Positions 45,120 to 56,779 are shown, counted from the first letter of the stretch. The stretch: 64,000 nt of DNA from Emergomyces orientalis (GCA_002110485.1 MOWL01000001.1:310001-374000), one strand, 5' to 3'. The notes: generated from the sequence alone by a model not told the origin. Numbers and translations: made by a program.

Positions 45120-47326
45120 TCATTTCCGCCTCACAAACCATGTCTGCCTGCATTCCCACAAGCTTCCCATGTCCTGGTTATCTCTGTAGCAGCGGAACTC
45201 CTTCCAGGCATTTCCGTTGGGGGGTTCGGTAATACGGCCGTCTATTTCTAGGATTTTGTTAGCTAGGCGGCCGGGCCCGGTGACGCCGCTGAATATTACG
45301 TCCCTGGGTATGGTTTCTTGGGTGTGTTCTGATTTGGGGTCTAATGTGAGGGCATGGGCGGATTCGCTTTTAGACTCCCCATTCGATTCTTTTATAGGGT
45401 TGGCTGGCGCTCCAATGGTGGGTGTGGTTACTGCAGTATTATCGTTGACAGTTGCGTGTTCATGAGGTTGAAATCTGGTTAGAGTTGGCTCCTTACTATC
45501 CTTCGGTGGCCCATCGTTCGCTCCGGCTTGAGAATAAGAGTCGGCGAGACCACTGCTATTAACTGCCATAGGTACATCTGACAGGGGGTGGCTTGAACGA
45601 TCGTGGTCAGGAGTTTCATTTAATGTTGAATCCAGTAGTACATCTTCAGCCATCGGCACATTTTCAGTAGCACCAATGTCTGTTGCGGCGGTTCCAGGAA
45701 GGGTGGTTTCTTCATCTCTCCAGTTTGGAGGAAAGGACACGTCTTTCGTTGATAACTCAGAGTCAGAATAAGCAGCTGCGATCTCGGCGATTCCTGAAAG
45801 CATACCATCGAACTCGAGGTTATCAACGTTCATTGATTCCGGCTGGGTGGTTGCCGTAAAATATTGTACCGGAGTATCCGTCCTGGCAAGAGCTGCGCCC
45901 TGTTTAGATTTAGTGATAGATTTGTTGCCAGGGACCGTAGGCTGAGCATCTGTTGTTGGAGTTGCATATCCATTGGCTACGACATGGTTTGCGGGAGGAT
46001 TTGTCTTGTTTGCCAAACACGGAGAACCTGCAACGGGGGAGGCCTTCGTATCGACCTTATCTTCCTGAGAGGCTTCGTTAGGAGACGAAGTGTCATTATT
46101 TACTCCATTGGTTGCTACGCCAATGGCATCTGCCTGTAGATCTTGGTTCGCAATTTGCGGGCCCTCTTCACCATTTGGCAGATGAGATGCATTGTAAAGG
46201 AATACGCGCTGCCCCGGGGGAATTGCGAAAGTAAGAGTAGGGCCATCTCTGTCTACAATCTGTTGGAAGCAGCGTTGGTTAATTAGAAGACTTGGGGCAA
46301 AACGGAAAAGGAAAACAAAAAGGAAAGTCACTCACCCGAACCTCCTTTTCCAGCAAAAGCTTCTCATTTCCCCTACGAAACACCCTCGAGTATCTCCAGA
46401 CATCACCAGCCTTCACCACACCATCCTCAACCAGAGTCCCCAACTTCACTTTACTACTTTCCCCGGCAATAACATCGTAATTGAGTTTCTGTTTCTGCCC
46501 CCAGAACTCCTCAAACTGCTCCTCCTTGAATTTATCGAACTTTCCCTGGGCTCTTTCTTCCATGGCCTCGGCTGCCTGGCGCTGCCATTCTGGATCATAC
46601 CTGCCCGTCTGCAGGTCAAGCTGGAATTGGCGCACAGCATCTCGCCAGTTGTTGGAATAGCGGACAAAGGATTCAGGAAGCGGCGGGATGACATAATCAT
46701 TGGGGTCTTCTTGGTCTTCGGAATTTGGTCCAGGGTCAGCATGCCGCTGTATATCATCCGGAAGCAGAGCTATGATCTCTTTCTTCTCATCCTCATTGAG
46801 ACAAGTCCATGCTTTAGGGCTGGCTAGGAGTTTCTGGAGATAATTTAATTAGATTCTTTTCCTATCGAAGACTTCCGCACATAATCAAAAACTTACGACG
46901 AGATCAACATCAATGATGCGCGATTTGGTGCTGGTCGTTAATTGCTTTTCGCTCCAAGAATCTTTCTTAGAAATTCGCGATGGGCCACGCCTGGCACCAG
47001 TAGGCTTCTTGACACCCGTCTGGGTGATCATTTTGGGCGGCTTCGCGACGGCGGTCTTAATCTGGGTATTTGCAGCATCATATGGTGGTCGTGCTGCACC
47101 AGAAGAACAGCGGGGAGCGCGCGGTCTTCAACATAGTTAGCTTTGCCTCAGTGTCTATAGCGGGCCAACTGTATATATACTAGACAAGTCAAATTGACAC
47201 ACTAATCCAGCTGATGGAGATGCTGATGGGGGGGTTTGAACATGGAACATACTTCGATGCGGCCTCTTGAGGTTGGGTTTTGCCGCCGTTGTCCGCCTTC
47301 TGTTTCCGGGGTCGGCCACGGCCCAT
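45120..47326 (-). CDS. ASX-homology (DEUBAD) domain protein with N-terminal AT-hook
   Basis: Four exons: 47253-47326, 46897-47125, 46336-46833 and 45120-46259, giving 646 residues. The N-terminus MGRGRPRKQK contains an AT-hook-like RGRP. From about residue 102 the ASXH domain begins: LLASPKAWTCLNEDEKKEII, then LLPDDIQRH, a linker, and VRQFQLDLQTGRYDPEWQRQ with EEFWGQKQKLNYD. In animals this domain (ASXL1-3, Drosophila Asx) binds and activates the deubiquitinase BAP1 acting on histone H2A. In fungi the partner is not known to me. The C-terminal 380 residues are mostly disordered, then end in a conserved-looking WKEFRCYRDNQDMGSLWECR segment. Nuclear, chromatin-linked function is an inference. 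Confidence 0.82.
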
Positions 47327-47540
47327 GGCTGCTGACTCAGCTGACGTCTATCCGTATCAGAGGAAGCTTCAAAATTCACTGGCGAAACGGGAGATCTGGC
47401 TTGTTGAAACGTTCATAAAACTAACAACAAGGAACTCTTTGTACTTCTGTTCCGGTTATATCTATTGCGCCACGGGAACCTGCAATGTGATAGGGAGGTA
47501 ATGACAAGCTGAAGAGAAAAAAAAGATCTTGCGCGTGAGG

Positions 47541-48547
47541 ATGGTTCTATCAACTCAGATTTCGAGGTTGGATGGTAGGTTTAGTTGAACTTTTTGTTTA
47601 CTGAGAGATTATGGCTGGTCTTTGTGCTAACAGATGCTTCGGGGGGGTGTAGGCATCCCTCTTGCAGCCTCTGTAGATGATGAGCAGCAGGTGGGTGTTC
47701 TCGTTGCTGTTGTTGCTGCTGCCATTCACTGTCTGCCTGCTCACCTGCTGGGTTGTGTGTATCAGTGAAAGGTGTGGTAGGTGGAAAATGCTCGTTATTC
47801 TAACATGGGAGAAAATCACCAGACAGAGGCCTTGTCCGAGATCAAATCGCAAGGCAAATTAATATCGCGTCGATTGAATCGCAACTCAGAACCACGAGCT
47901 ACTATTGAATCCGGACAATACAACCTTCAGTAAGCGGCACCATTATCTGTAGAAAGCTCACTTGCTCTCTTATATTCGATATCTCATATCTATGTGTACA
48001 GCTATATCATCCAAGATGAAGTTTGCTTCCTCTGCGTCGCAGACAGATCATACCCTCGCAAACTCGCATTTAGCTACCTCGGCGACCTAGCCACTGAATT
48101 CACAACCACCTACCCAGCTTCACAATACCTCTCCTCCAATCTACGACCATATGCCTTCGTCGAATTCGATGGCTTCATCAAGCGAACAATGAAGACGTAC
48201 CAAGATAGTCGCGCGCCACAGAACTTGGACAAGCTGAATGATGAACTCCGAGACGTAACCAAGTACATGGTTAAGAATGTCGAAGACCTCCTGTACCGAG
48301 GTGACAGCTTAGAGCGGATGGGCGAGATGTCCGGGAGATTAAGGGAGGACAGTCTGAAATACCGCAAGGCGGCGGTGCGGATAAACTGGGAGTTGCTTCT
48401 GAAACAGGTATGTACATGAAACGGGGGTTGCGTAGAAAATAGTATCAAAGAGAGCGGTTGCTAATTTGGACCTTTTGGTCGCAGTATGGACCCTTTGCGG
48501 CTGTCGGTTTCATTATGATTGTTTTGATCTGCTGGCGGTTTTTCTGA
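47541..48547 (+). CDS. SEC22: R-SNARE Sec22
   Basis: Five exons: 47541-47574, 47653-47690, 47823-47929, 48002-48407 and 48485-48547, giving 215 residues, the normal Sec22 length. The longin domain covers about residues 1-120 (SRLDG split at intron 1, then ASVDDEQQ, YIIQDEVCFLCVADRSYPRK, LAFSYLGDLATEFTTTYP). The SNARE motif follows (LDKLNDELRDVTKYMVKNVE, LLYRGDSLERMGEMSGRL), with the central Arg expected of an R-SNARE. The last exon encodes the tail anchor (FAAVGFIMIVLICWRFF). Sec22 drives ER-Golgi fusion in both directions. Exons 1 and 2 are only 34 and 38 nt, so an unspliced search would miss the start. It is divergent from the ASXH gene, with 214 bp between the start codons. Confidence 0.94.
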
Positions 48548-48835
48548 GGGGGACTTTGTTTTAATTCTAATGATATCATTTCTTTCTTCTTGATCTTGTT
48601 TGAAGTTGATCACCTCCCTAATTCTAGTCGCATCATATGCGAGCAAGATATGTCCTGCTTTGTAAACGTCAAGTTTACATGGCAAATGGATCATGTGGAT
48701 TTGCGGCCGTTGTGCCCAGTCAGAATAGCTCCAACGACCATCGCAGCTCCCGTGTCTGTAGCAGTAGACTTGTCGATTCCCACTCACACAGCAACATGAT
48801 CGCCCCGTGTTTCCGCAATTTTATACCAAAGTCAT

Positions 48836-50307
48836 TCAAATCTCATCCTCTTCTTCATCAAAGTCATCCTCTTCGCCCATATCATAAAGAATCCGGCCCC
48901 CCTCACCAGGTCCTTCCCCCTTCTGCGCGTCGAAATAAGGCAACACAACCCCTTCCCTCTCCCGCCTCTGCCGCTCCGTCAAGCCCAACTCAAACGTCGA
49001 CTCCGGCTCCCATCCTTCCTTCTCCGCACCCTCCTGCTCCTCCTCCCGTCGATACAGTGGATGATCGTCCAGCAACATCACCACCTCTTTAACCTGCTGC
49101 CTATGAATCTTCGCCGTAGGGGGCAGATAGTACCACTCCACAACCCCCCTACCACTTTTGCGTCGATGCTCCATTTCGATAACAAGGCCGTTATGGTCAT
49201 CATTATCCTCGATGCTTTTGCCGTGGTCAATGTGGCGGCCGATGATGACTCCGTCCGCTTCTTCCGCTAAACCAAAGACGGGGGTCATAAGGCTCCTATC
49301 CCTCGCTGCCTTTTCGGCGAGGATGTGGCTCATAGAATGCACAGTGAGGATTGTTGTAGCGAGATATGTTAGAAGGGATAATGGGGATGGTGCGTATGGT
49401 GTCTGTTTCTGTGGGCATGTGGGTATATCTTGGTGATATATGGCAATCAGAGAAGTAGAAGGGTGGCTCTGTGGGCTGGTTGGGGGAGGTCCCAGTAATG
49501 AGCTTAAATACGCTGCGAGGTTCATTTGCTGGTCCCCATCTCTTTTGCGAGATATCATTAGATTAACTGAATCAACGATTACAAGGGATCCTATATGATG
49601 ATGTGAGCATGGTTGTCGCTGTCGTTGCTTATTTGTTTCGTTTGAGCAGGGCAAAAGAGTATAAACGTACTTCTCGCAATCGGGCCATTTGATGGTGTCG
49701 CTGCTGACGGTTGTGGTACCAATGGTGATGATGTTGCGGAAATCACTTCTTTCGCAATATCTGACAGCGTTTTTCGTCTTATTGGAATAAATGTGTCGAC
49801 GCCATCAGGGGGGTCAGTGTCTCGAAGGACACAAATATAACATGAACTTTTGATAGCTGGTAAGTACAGGATGGTCAGCAAGGAACACTCATTGAAACCT
49901 CGTGGAAAACAAAACTGAGGTACAACTTTCAATGGGTATGTATGTTGCGGAAAACATATATCCAATGACACTACATTCACCATGGACCTGTAAAAAAATT
50001 ATGTATACATATTTATATATGTGTATGCGGTAGGAGGAACTGGAAACAATCCAAGGTCATGAAGCAATCAACCATAAAATTACAGCATAATAATAAAATT
50101 CATATCACATCACATCAAATCACATCAAACCAAGAGATTAAATATTACCTTTGCCCTTCTGATATATTCCCTGGCCAAAGGGGTTGCTGGCTGCTCCAGC
50201 GAGTCGAGGAGAAGAGTAAATGGAGAAGCAGAATCGCGCAGGCTGAACAACTTAGATATTAGCAGCAAATTATGCGTGCGGCGGTGGGAAGCATTCGTGG
50301 ATGGCAT
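48836..50307 (-). CDS. ELP5: Elongator subunit Elp5, with an apparent one-base frameshift
   Basis: Three exons: 50149-50307, 49671-49856 and 48836-49590. Exon 1 encodes SHRRTHNLLLISKLFSLRDS and TLLLDSLEQPATPLAREYIR, typical of fungal Elp5. Exon 2 begins with the conserved VIFVSFETLTP, then must change frame to read DGVDTFIPIRRKTLSDIAKE. The switch falls in a run of six G (plus strand, 49808-49813), where seven would keep one frame. Exon 3 encodes SLVIVDSVNLM and ends with the acidic DDFDEEEDEI tail. With one extra base all phases fit and the product is 366 residues. Elp4-Elp6 form the ATPase ring of Elongator, which modifies wobble uridines in tRNA. The lesion may be a sequencing error or a real null allele. 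Confidence 0.82.
49808..49813 (+). other. ELP5: G6 homopolymer at the ELP5 frameshift
   Basis: Six consecutive G (six C in the coding sense). The upstream frame carries VIFVSFETL and the downstream frame carries DGVDTFIP; a seventh base would unite them and also give the phase needed by the next splice junction. Confidence 0.65.
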
Positions 50308-50704
50308 GATTTATACGATAATATATTAAAAATCTCCCAAAGAAACGCTCTTTTCTCTTTAGGGCCAAGGCCATTTTGCTTTTGATCAGGTTGGATTTCG
50401 AGGATCATTTTGAAGGGTTGAAACAGAGGCAGCATCAGTGGCAGGAACCGGCCACCGCATTGAACTCAGCCTAGATAATCCAAACCTCTCCAACCTTCAT
50501 CACCATCGGTTTTTTTGTGTCGTGGGAACAGCAAGGCGGGTTCCGATTGAACTTCTTTACCTCTTAACTCAATAAATCATTGGGAGCGAGATATACACCT
50601 ATAAGACCCTGCAGTATTCGACGATCACGTCCATTTTCGCCTCCCGATATCTCTCCAAATACCCAATTCCGGGGTGGCCTCATCAACAAACATTATATGT
50701 CATA
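50308..50704. promoter_or_regulatory. Divergent ELP5/SNRNP27 promoter
   Basis: 397 bp between the divergent start codons. It has mixed composition with no TATA-like element I would defend and no coding sequence. Confidence 0.45.
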
Positions 50705-51566
50705 ATGGCTGAACCTCCTGCCAAACGCGCAAGGAGGACGGACAGCTCGGCCATGTGGGAGATTAATGACACAAAATTCCGCCCGGGCGATCGTGGCAGC
50801 AAAGAAATCGATGGCGGCGTATCCAAACGAGAGCCGGCGGACAAGGACGATATAAATCGAGGTAACATGTTGAAAGACGAGCGCAGGCAACGGTCTCGCT
50901 CCAGAGATAGGGATGATCGCAGACGTGACCGGAGTAGATCGAGAGAAAGGAGGGATAGGGATAGGATTCGGGATAGGGATGGCCGAAGGGATAGAGACAG
51001 GAGCGGCAGTAGGGACCGATATAACCGACGTGGTATGGTTCAGTTTTCTTCTTTCTGCTTATTCAGGCAAGGTTTGAGTGTACTAATGCTGTACAGGAGA
51101 TTATGGAAAGTCGACTCGATACCGCGAACGTGGCCGTGATAGATCGTGGTCTCGATCCAGCTCCCCAACACGCTCGCCGGCACGGAATGGTACCACTACT
51201 ACTACTAGCACCCGACCTCGAAGATCACGGTCACCTCCACCACCACGGGGACCAAAATCTGACCGTAGAGATGCTCCGCCACCACGGGTGAACGGGACTT
51301 CTTCTGACTCGAGACGGCAGGGTACAATAAAATCCCAAACCCAACCGGTGGTGGACAGTATGGACGTAGATATTGATGGTGCAGATACCAATGACCTGGA
51401 CCAATTGATGCTGAAGACCATGGGGTTCTCGTCGTTCCGGACTACACAGAACACAAAGGTGCCTGGAAACAATATCTATGGTGTACGGAAGGAGAAGAAG
51501 ACGGAGTACAGACAGTATATGAACCGGCAAGGAGGATTTAACAGGCCATTGAGTCCGACGCGATGA
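50705..51566 (+). CDS. SNRNP27: U4/U6.U5 tri-snRNP 27 kDa protein, RS-domain
   Basis: Two exons, 50705-51032 and 51097-51566, give 265 residues. The N-terminal half is an RS/RD-rich low-complexity domain (SRSRDRDDRRRDRSRSRERR). The C-terminal 60 residues are the conserved SNRNP27 domain: LMLKTMGFSSFRTTQNTKVP, then NNIYGVRKEKKTEYRQYMNR with QGGFNRPLSP at the end. Human SNRNP27K stabilises the spliceosome during B-complex activation and influences 5' splice-site choice. The donor is GTATGG and a TACTAAT branch site lies close to the acceptor. The RS domain is probably phosphorylated, as in relatives. Confidence 0.92.
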
Positions 51567-52154
51567 ATTGGAGATTGTTTCTTCTCGTTTTCTTTTTTTG
51601 TTACCGTGATTGCTTTATTTTATGTGTTACATTTTACGGAGCGTTTTCGAGCGAGTTCATACCATCTCCCAGTTCTTTTACGGCGCCACTTACTTCTCTT
51701 TGTTTCTTTGGACTATTGTACATGTACCATTCTGGATTTGGGTGTTGATGCAATGTTTCCCGGCATATATTTTCTGTAGCACGTACATTATTTTGTGTTC
51801 TCTTATCTATTTTACTTCTGCATCATTCATGTACGATAGGTAGCTTTATGCAGAGACAACATCTAAGGCGATGCTCAACTATTTCTCTGTAGAAAGTTAC
51901 CCTAGGATTTTCTGTCTGGTTTTTCCATATTCACCTGGTGGGTTCTAGTAAATATTTCCATGTCGTTCAAGGTCCATATTTCTGACGTAACATGCATGCC
52001 CTTCATGCGGTTTAAAAGCTTGAAACAACTAACGCCTTGTACACATATCTAATAGAGATCCTTTACAACCCATCTTTTTGTTAATAAAAATCGTCCTTAT
52101 AAAGTTAGCTCAATTATTACGTCTAATATCATTCGAATAGCATCTCGCTGTATC
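51567..52154. other. Spacer SNRNP27 to TDA3
   Basis: 588 bp of T-rich sequence between tandem genes. Open frames at 51563-51843 are hydrophobic through T-richness and I regard them as 3' UTR composition. Confidence 0.5.
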
Positions 52155-53569
52155 ATGGCAAGCCAGGAGCGGCATATCATTGTGATAGGTACTGTGCCCT
52201 TACACCCAGCTTGTCTACTTGCCCTCAGGGACCCCGCACCCTTTCTTGAAATGAAACGGCGTGCGGCGACCGTACATATGAACCGCCCAATGAAACAGCA
52301 ACACCTAACAATGAATGATGTGGCTATTACATAGGGGGAGGGATAATCGGCTGCTCAGCTGCCTACTTCCTAACACGACATCCCTCCTACAACCCCTCTC
52401 AACACAAGATTACAATTGTCGAAGCAGCGGAGATCGCAGGTGGCGCCTCTGGCAAAGCTGGCGGACTTCTCGCGCTCTGGGCATATCCAAGTAGCATCGT
52501 GCCCCTCAGCTACAACCTACATGCCGAACTTGCACGAGAACATAACGGAAAGGAACGTTGGGGGTATCGGGAAGTAAGCTGCGGGCAACTTGTCGCGGAG
52601 GGTCGCCCCTGGACCGCTGAAAATAAACCCACGGATAAATCTAGAGAATTATCGCAAGATCCCGGTGAGGCTGTTTCGTTGGAGAAAAGGAGCGAAAAGG
52701 CGATGGGGGAATTAAAGTCTGCTGGGTTTCCGGATGATTTGGACTGGTTTGATGCGCAGGCGTTGAAGAGTTATGAAGACATGGGCGGCCCTGGGGAAAC
52801 CGCGCAGGTGCACCCCTATCTGTTCACTACCTCCATGGCACAGTTGGCGGAGGATAAGGGCGCAAGGATTGTTCTTGGGCAGGTCACGAAAATTGGCCAC
52901 TCGAAGGACGCTGTTCAATCTGTGGCCTACACAGAGAAGGAAACAGGTGCTTCCCAGACCATTCCGGCAACAGACGTGGTAATCGCTGCTGGGCCTTGGA
53001 CACGGAACGTCTTCCCTCGTGCGCCCATATCTGCCCTACGCGCACACAGTGTTGTCATCCGTCTTATACGGCCTGTTTCCGCCTACACGCTATTTACAAA
53101 TCTTGCCCTGCCCGCGGGGTTCGGGTCTTCCTCAGATAAAGCGGGCGGACCAGGCAAACGTTCGCGGCCAACAGTAGTTTCGCCGGAGATCTACGCGAGG
53201 CCAGATGACACTGTTTATGCATGTGGTGAGGGAGATACAGTCGTGCCATTGCCCGAGACAACCGCAGACGTCCAAGTTGACCCTGCCCGGTGCCAGGATA
53301 TCATTGATTCCATCGGGAGTGTATCTAAGGTTCTCCGGGAGGGAGAGGTAATTGCTCGGCAAGCCTGCTATCTACCGAACGTAGAGGTGACGCGTGCTGG
53401 CCCATTAATCGGCCATGTGGGTATTAAAGGGCTTTTCATGGCCACGGGCCATACATGTTGGGGGATCCAGAATGCGCCAGGGACGGGGAAGCTTATCAGT
53501 GAGTTTGTGTTTGAGGGGCAGGCGAAGAGTGCTAGTATTGCAGGGCTGGATCCGAGGAAATATTTGTAA
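52155..53569 (+). CDS. TDA3: FAD-dependent oxidoreductase, Tda3-like
   Basis: Two exons, 52155-52188 and 52335-53569, give 422 residues. The dinucleotide-binding motif is split by the intron and restored on joining (IIVIGGGIIGCSAAYFLTRH). It is followed by IVEAAEIAGGASGKAGGLLA, typical of the D-amino-acid-oxidase (DAO) superfamily. The C-terminus has the FAD-contacting GLFMATGHTCWGIQNAPGTG. Yeast Tda3 is a cytosolic protein linked to endosome-to-Golgi retrieval; its substrate is not known. The 146-nt intron is longer than neighbours' introns. The gene appears complete. Confidence 0.87.
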
Positions 53570-53585
53570 CAGTAGTTAAGGGGGA

Positions 53586-54044
53586 ATGGCTATTATCTAC
53601 TGGGTGTCACACGCAGGACACCGAGTAGCTGCCATCTCAAGCAGTGTGAAGTTCAACAAGAATACTATATTGACATGTCTTATAGACTCTGCACTTGATG
53701 ATTGTAATATCATGAAGATCTCTCGACATTGCATGCCATCCGCTACGCCTTATACCTTTACGCATGGCGACCTCACTAATGTCAATATCATGGTTGAGAA
53801 CGGCTCTGTTACTGGCATAATTGATTGGGAGATGTCTGATTACTTTCCAGGATGGTGGGAGTATGTTTGTACATCAATCCCTGATAGTATGGAGGACAAG
53901 GAGTGGAAGGCTTTGTTACGAAAGTATATGCCCAATCGCAGTGTCGCGCGTGAATTTTGGCTGGATTATTATTATCTCTGCAGGGATCCAGAAAGTGAAA
54001 GAGCAATGAAGTTCATCGAGGAAACAAGGAGTGAGAACCCTTAG
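53586..54044 (+). pseudogene. 5'-truncated APH-type phosphotransferase remnant
   Basis: An open frame of 152 codons whose conserved part starts near residue 30. TPYTFTHGDLTNVNIMVENG carries the catalytic HGD..N loop, and GIIDWEMSDYFPGWWEYV carries the DFG-equivalent IDWE. KALLRKYMPNRSVAREFWLD closes the helical lobe. The N-terminal ATP-binding lobe expected of aminoglycoside-phosphotransferase-fold proteins (usually 250-400 residues) is absent. Only 16 bp separate the frame from the TDA3 stop codon, so there is no room for it upstream. It is likely a relic of an expanded fungal family, though a short expressed C-lobe protein cannot be excluded. Confidence 0.6.
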
Positions 54045-55750
54045 GGAGGTGTTTAACCTATCTCTCTTAAAAAGATCGACGGGATTTCTTATCGGTATCT
54101 CAAGTACTTCTTTTCTACGTTATCATGTCTTGCATGTAACTATCCCTAGCAAGAAATCCCATACTTTATGTGAGGAATGTCTCGGCAATAGTGAATGTGT
54201 ATCATGATTTTTCAATGGGACAGCGAAGTTTTTAAGGTGGCTGGAAAATGCTGAAGCAACAGTGATATGTTTTATATACCAGAATAAAGCCAGAGACACG
54301 TGTATAAACGGGTGACAAAAAGCAAGTTGATATGCTAGAAATATCATGAGAACACAGAAGAACACGGATAAACAAGTGACAAAAAGGCCCCAATGAATAC
54401 AATTTCCTCGTGATCGATACCTTTGAACGAGCAAATGAAGATTAGCCCTCGTGCATGACGGAGAGAGTACGGGATATATCGATATACTAGTATCCTTCAA
54501 GCCGATAAGCTTAGGCTATTGAGTAAAGGAAGGAAGCATAGCTACGTAGACTGTCAGCCAACAGAATTGATGGAATAATCAATAGTTTATTATATATAGA
54601 ATGAAATATTCAAATTAGAAGAAAACTAGGGAAAAAATAACAATGGTAGATGGGGTGATGTATTTGGTGGGGATTTGGGTCGTTCATTGCAGCCGCTCGG
54701 CGCCGATTAATGATCGGGTGTTTGACATGATCAATATGAGGATAAATATTATCGGATTCAGCGATCCGTTATATTGCCAATATTAATATATGTATGCTTC
54801 AATTGATTCCTTAACTAACTAGCTATGAAATAATGTAATATATATGACTCTTTCGCTATGTGCGAGCCAAGGAACTAAGAATAAGCGAATGGGCGTGGTT
54901 CGCCGATTTATGGGCCCATAATCATGCAATGGAACAACCGTGTTCGGCGAATCCCAACAAATATATACTAGTACCATGTGAGAAGTTCTCATGGATGTTA
55001 TTTTGACTGCAATCTTCCGATTTCCAACCTTCAATGAGAATAAAGATGTACACCTTGGATGTCGCAATTTTCGGATAAACCTTTGTAAATCAATACCATT
55101 ATTTTGCGGAGTAAAGCAGGACAGTAAATCAAACTGCCGTACTTGGACTGTCGCTAGGAGCCTGGTCCCACACGACGGGCGCTAATTTAAGCTTATTTAC
55201 TTGGCGCGTGGTTGTATGTTAGGTCTATTTTAAGAATCGAACTCACATGCAACAAAATACACCCACACTGGCACACTGGGGGGTAATTTGTTAGACTCTA
55301 AGCCAAGAATTGAACTGTTAACTCATTGTACTTAAAGATATCCATTTGCCGCAGTGAAAACAGTCTCAATTTTACAATAATGAATAAAAGCACATCCGAG
55401 ATGGCAATGTAAGATTTCTTTTTTTGAATACTACTATATTAGGCATGAAAATAGGTATCTTATACATGATAGGGTGAGGGAAGACTGCGCAAAAGGATAA
55501 GGAAACTTCATGGGAGATGTCGGTATTTTGCAAAATTCATTAAGCACAGTATATATTATGTACTTTATATGGCGAGTGTAAAGTCGAAAATCGCGCCAGA
55601 GGAAAAAGGAATGCAATCGGGAATGCGAAAGCTAGCTAGGAAATAAATATGAAGTGGAAGGTTTATGGTAGTGGGAATGGGCTCGAGGGAGAGTTCACCA
55701 TCTGTTATCAATGTTAGCCGAGTATATACGATGTACGCAGAGTGAGATAT
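54045..55750. other. AT-rich gene-poor spacer
   Basis: 1.7 kb of low-GC sequence, with multiple stops in all frames apart from short frames without family resemblance. A loosely palindromic segment near 54900-54955 pairs TTCGCCGA with TTCGGCGAA. Two tRNA T-arm-like stretches at about 55231-55250 and 55300-55325 have no complete cloverleaf. I can support no gene here. Confidence 0.5.
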
Positions 55751-56682
55751 TTATACCCTATCAATCACATGAATAGCTCCGGCGTTGACAATTATGTTGC
55801 TTTGCAGAATATGTGCATCATTGATAAAGTAGGAATCGCCCCGAATTTCGACGGCCACATCTTTCCCAGGGCCAGCCAGGGTCCTGTATAATTTGCCATT
55901 CTCAAGCATCGAAGTGTACCCCGGGAAATCGATGAGAACATGTTGTTGTACTATTTGTATAAACTCGTCAAACTGATCGGGGGTCGGAGGAACAAAGCTG
56001 ATGGGGATTAAAACTGTGACGGTTGGCATGATGTCGATAATTTTTAGAATGCCAGATCTCTCCATGAATTCAGCGAACGGCCCAAAGCCTATTTTGGCAA
56101 TAGTAACAGATATGCTTTCGGGTACAGTGAGAAAGCTTTTGACCTGTCAGCATGGACTACGTAATGTTCGCATGTAACCACATATTCTTACGCATCAATA
56201 GCGCGAATCACTCCTTGGTCAAACGGAATATCATTCGAGACGACGTTAACAGTCTGTTGGAGGCCACTGGTTATCCTTTCCGATAATCCCAGCAGTGCTG
56301 GCTGCCTAACAAGGACCTGACCGTGGCCGTTGAGATTCACATATTGGGGATCCTTAAGAAATGTTTCGAACACCGTTTCCGTGGGTGTCAGCAGGCCCCG
56401 TTTCGAGCTCTCGTTTTCGTCACCGGCATAGTACTCCTGCGAACTCTTCTCTAACGCAGCTCTGCGGCCAATAATGCCTTCCGGTTGGCTCTCAAAGGCT
56501 TCATCCGTCACGGCGAGGATGAGAATGGCAGAGGCTGTCGGGCTTAATTCAAAAGGGGGATCACTTGCGAGAAAATCGGCAAATCGAGTAAATCTATTCG
56601 CACGAAGGGCCTCCTGCAACGATTGCGAGGCCGCAGAAAAAATCCAAAGGCTGAGGGTAAGAAAGGTGGTTATGAGCAACAT
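55751..56682 (-). CDS. Secreted fasciclin (FAS1)-domain protein
   Basis: Two exons, 56192-56682 and 55751-56135, give 291 residues. The ATG at 56682 opens a classical signal peptide (MLLITTFLTLSLWIFSAASQ). The first FAS1 repeat spans about 20-165 with ILAVTDEAFESQPEG and NDIPFDQGVIRAIDAFLTVP across the splice. The second covers the rest, ending INDAHILQSNIIVNAGAIHV-IDRV. The acceptor TCAAAAG at 56136 is weak but is the one that keeps the frame. Fungal FAS1 proteins are cell-surface or vacuolar adhesion-like proteins. No GPI signal or transmembrane tail is seen, unless a small 3' exon follows (see findings). Confidence 0.75.
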
Positions 56683-56779
56683 TGTAGCCGATCGTTGAAA
56701 ATAATCAGGATCGCTGGTTATTTGAAACAACTATAGAATGTATAGCTGGATAAAGGCATTTACTGAAATTTATATCTTT

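Noticed and set aside
54895..54960. Imperfect inverted repeat TTCGCCGA/TTCGGCGAA as transposon ends
   Set aside because: Arms are too short and imperfect, no target-site duplication is seen, and nothing between them resembles a transposase.
55225..55330. Two tRNA T-arm-like stretches on the minus strand
   Set aside because: No acceptor stem, D-arm or anticodon stem could be paired around them, so I do not call a tRNA gene or mitochondrial insertion.
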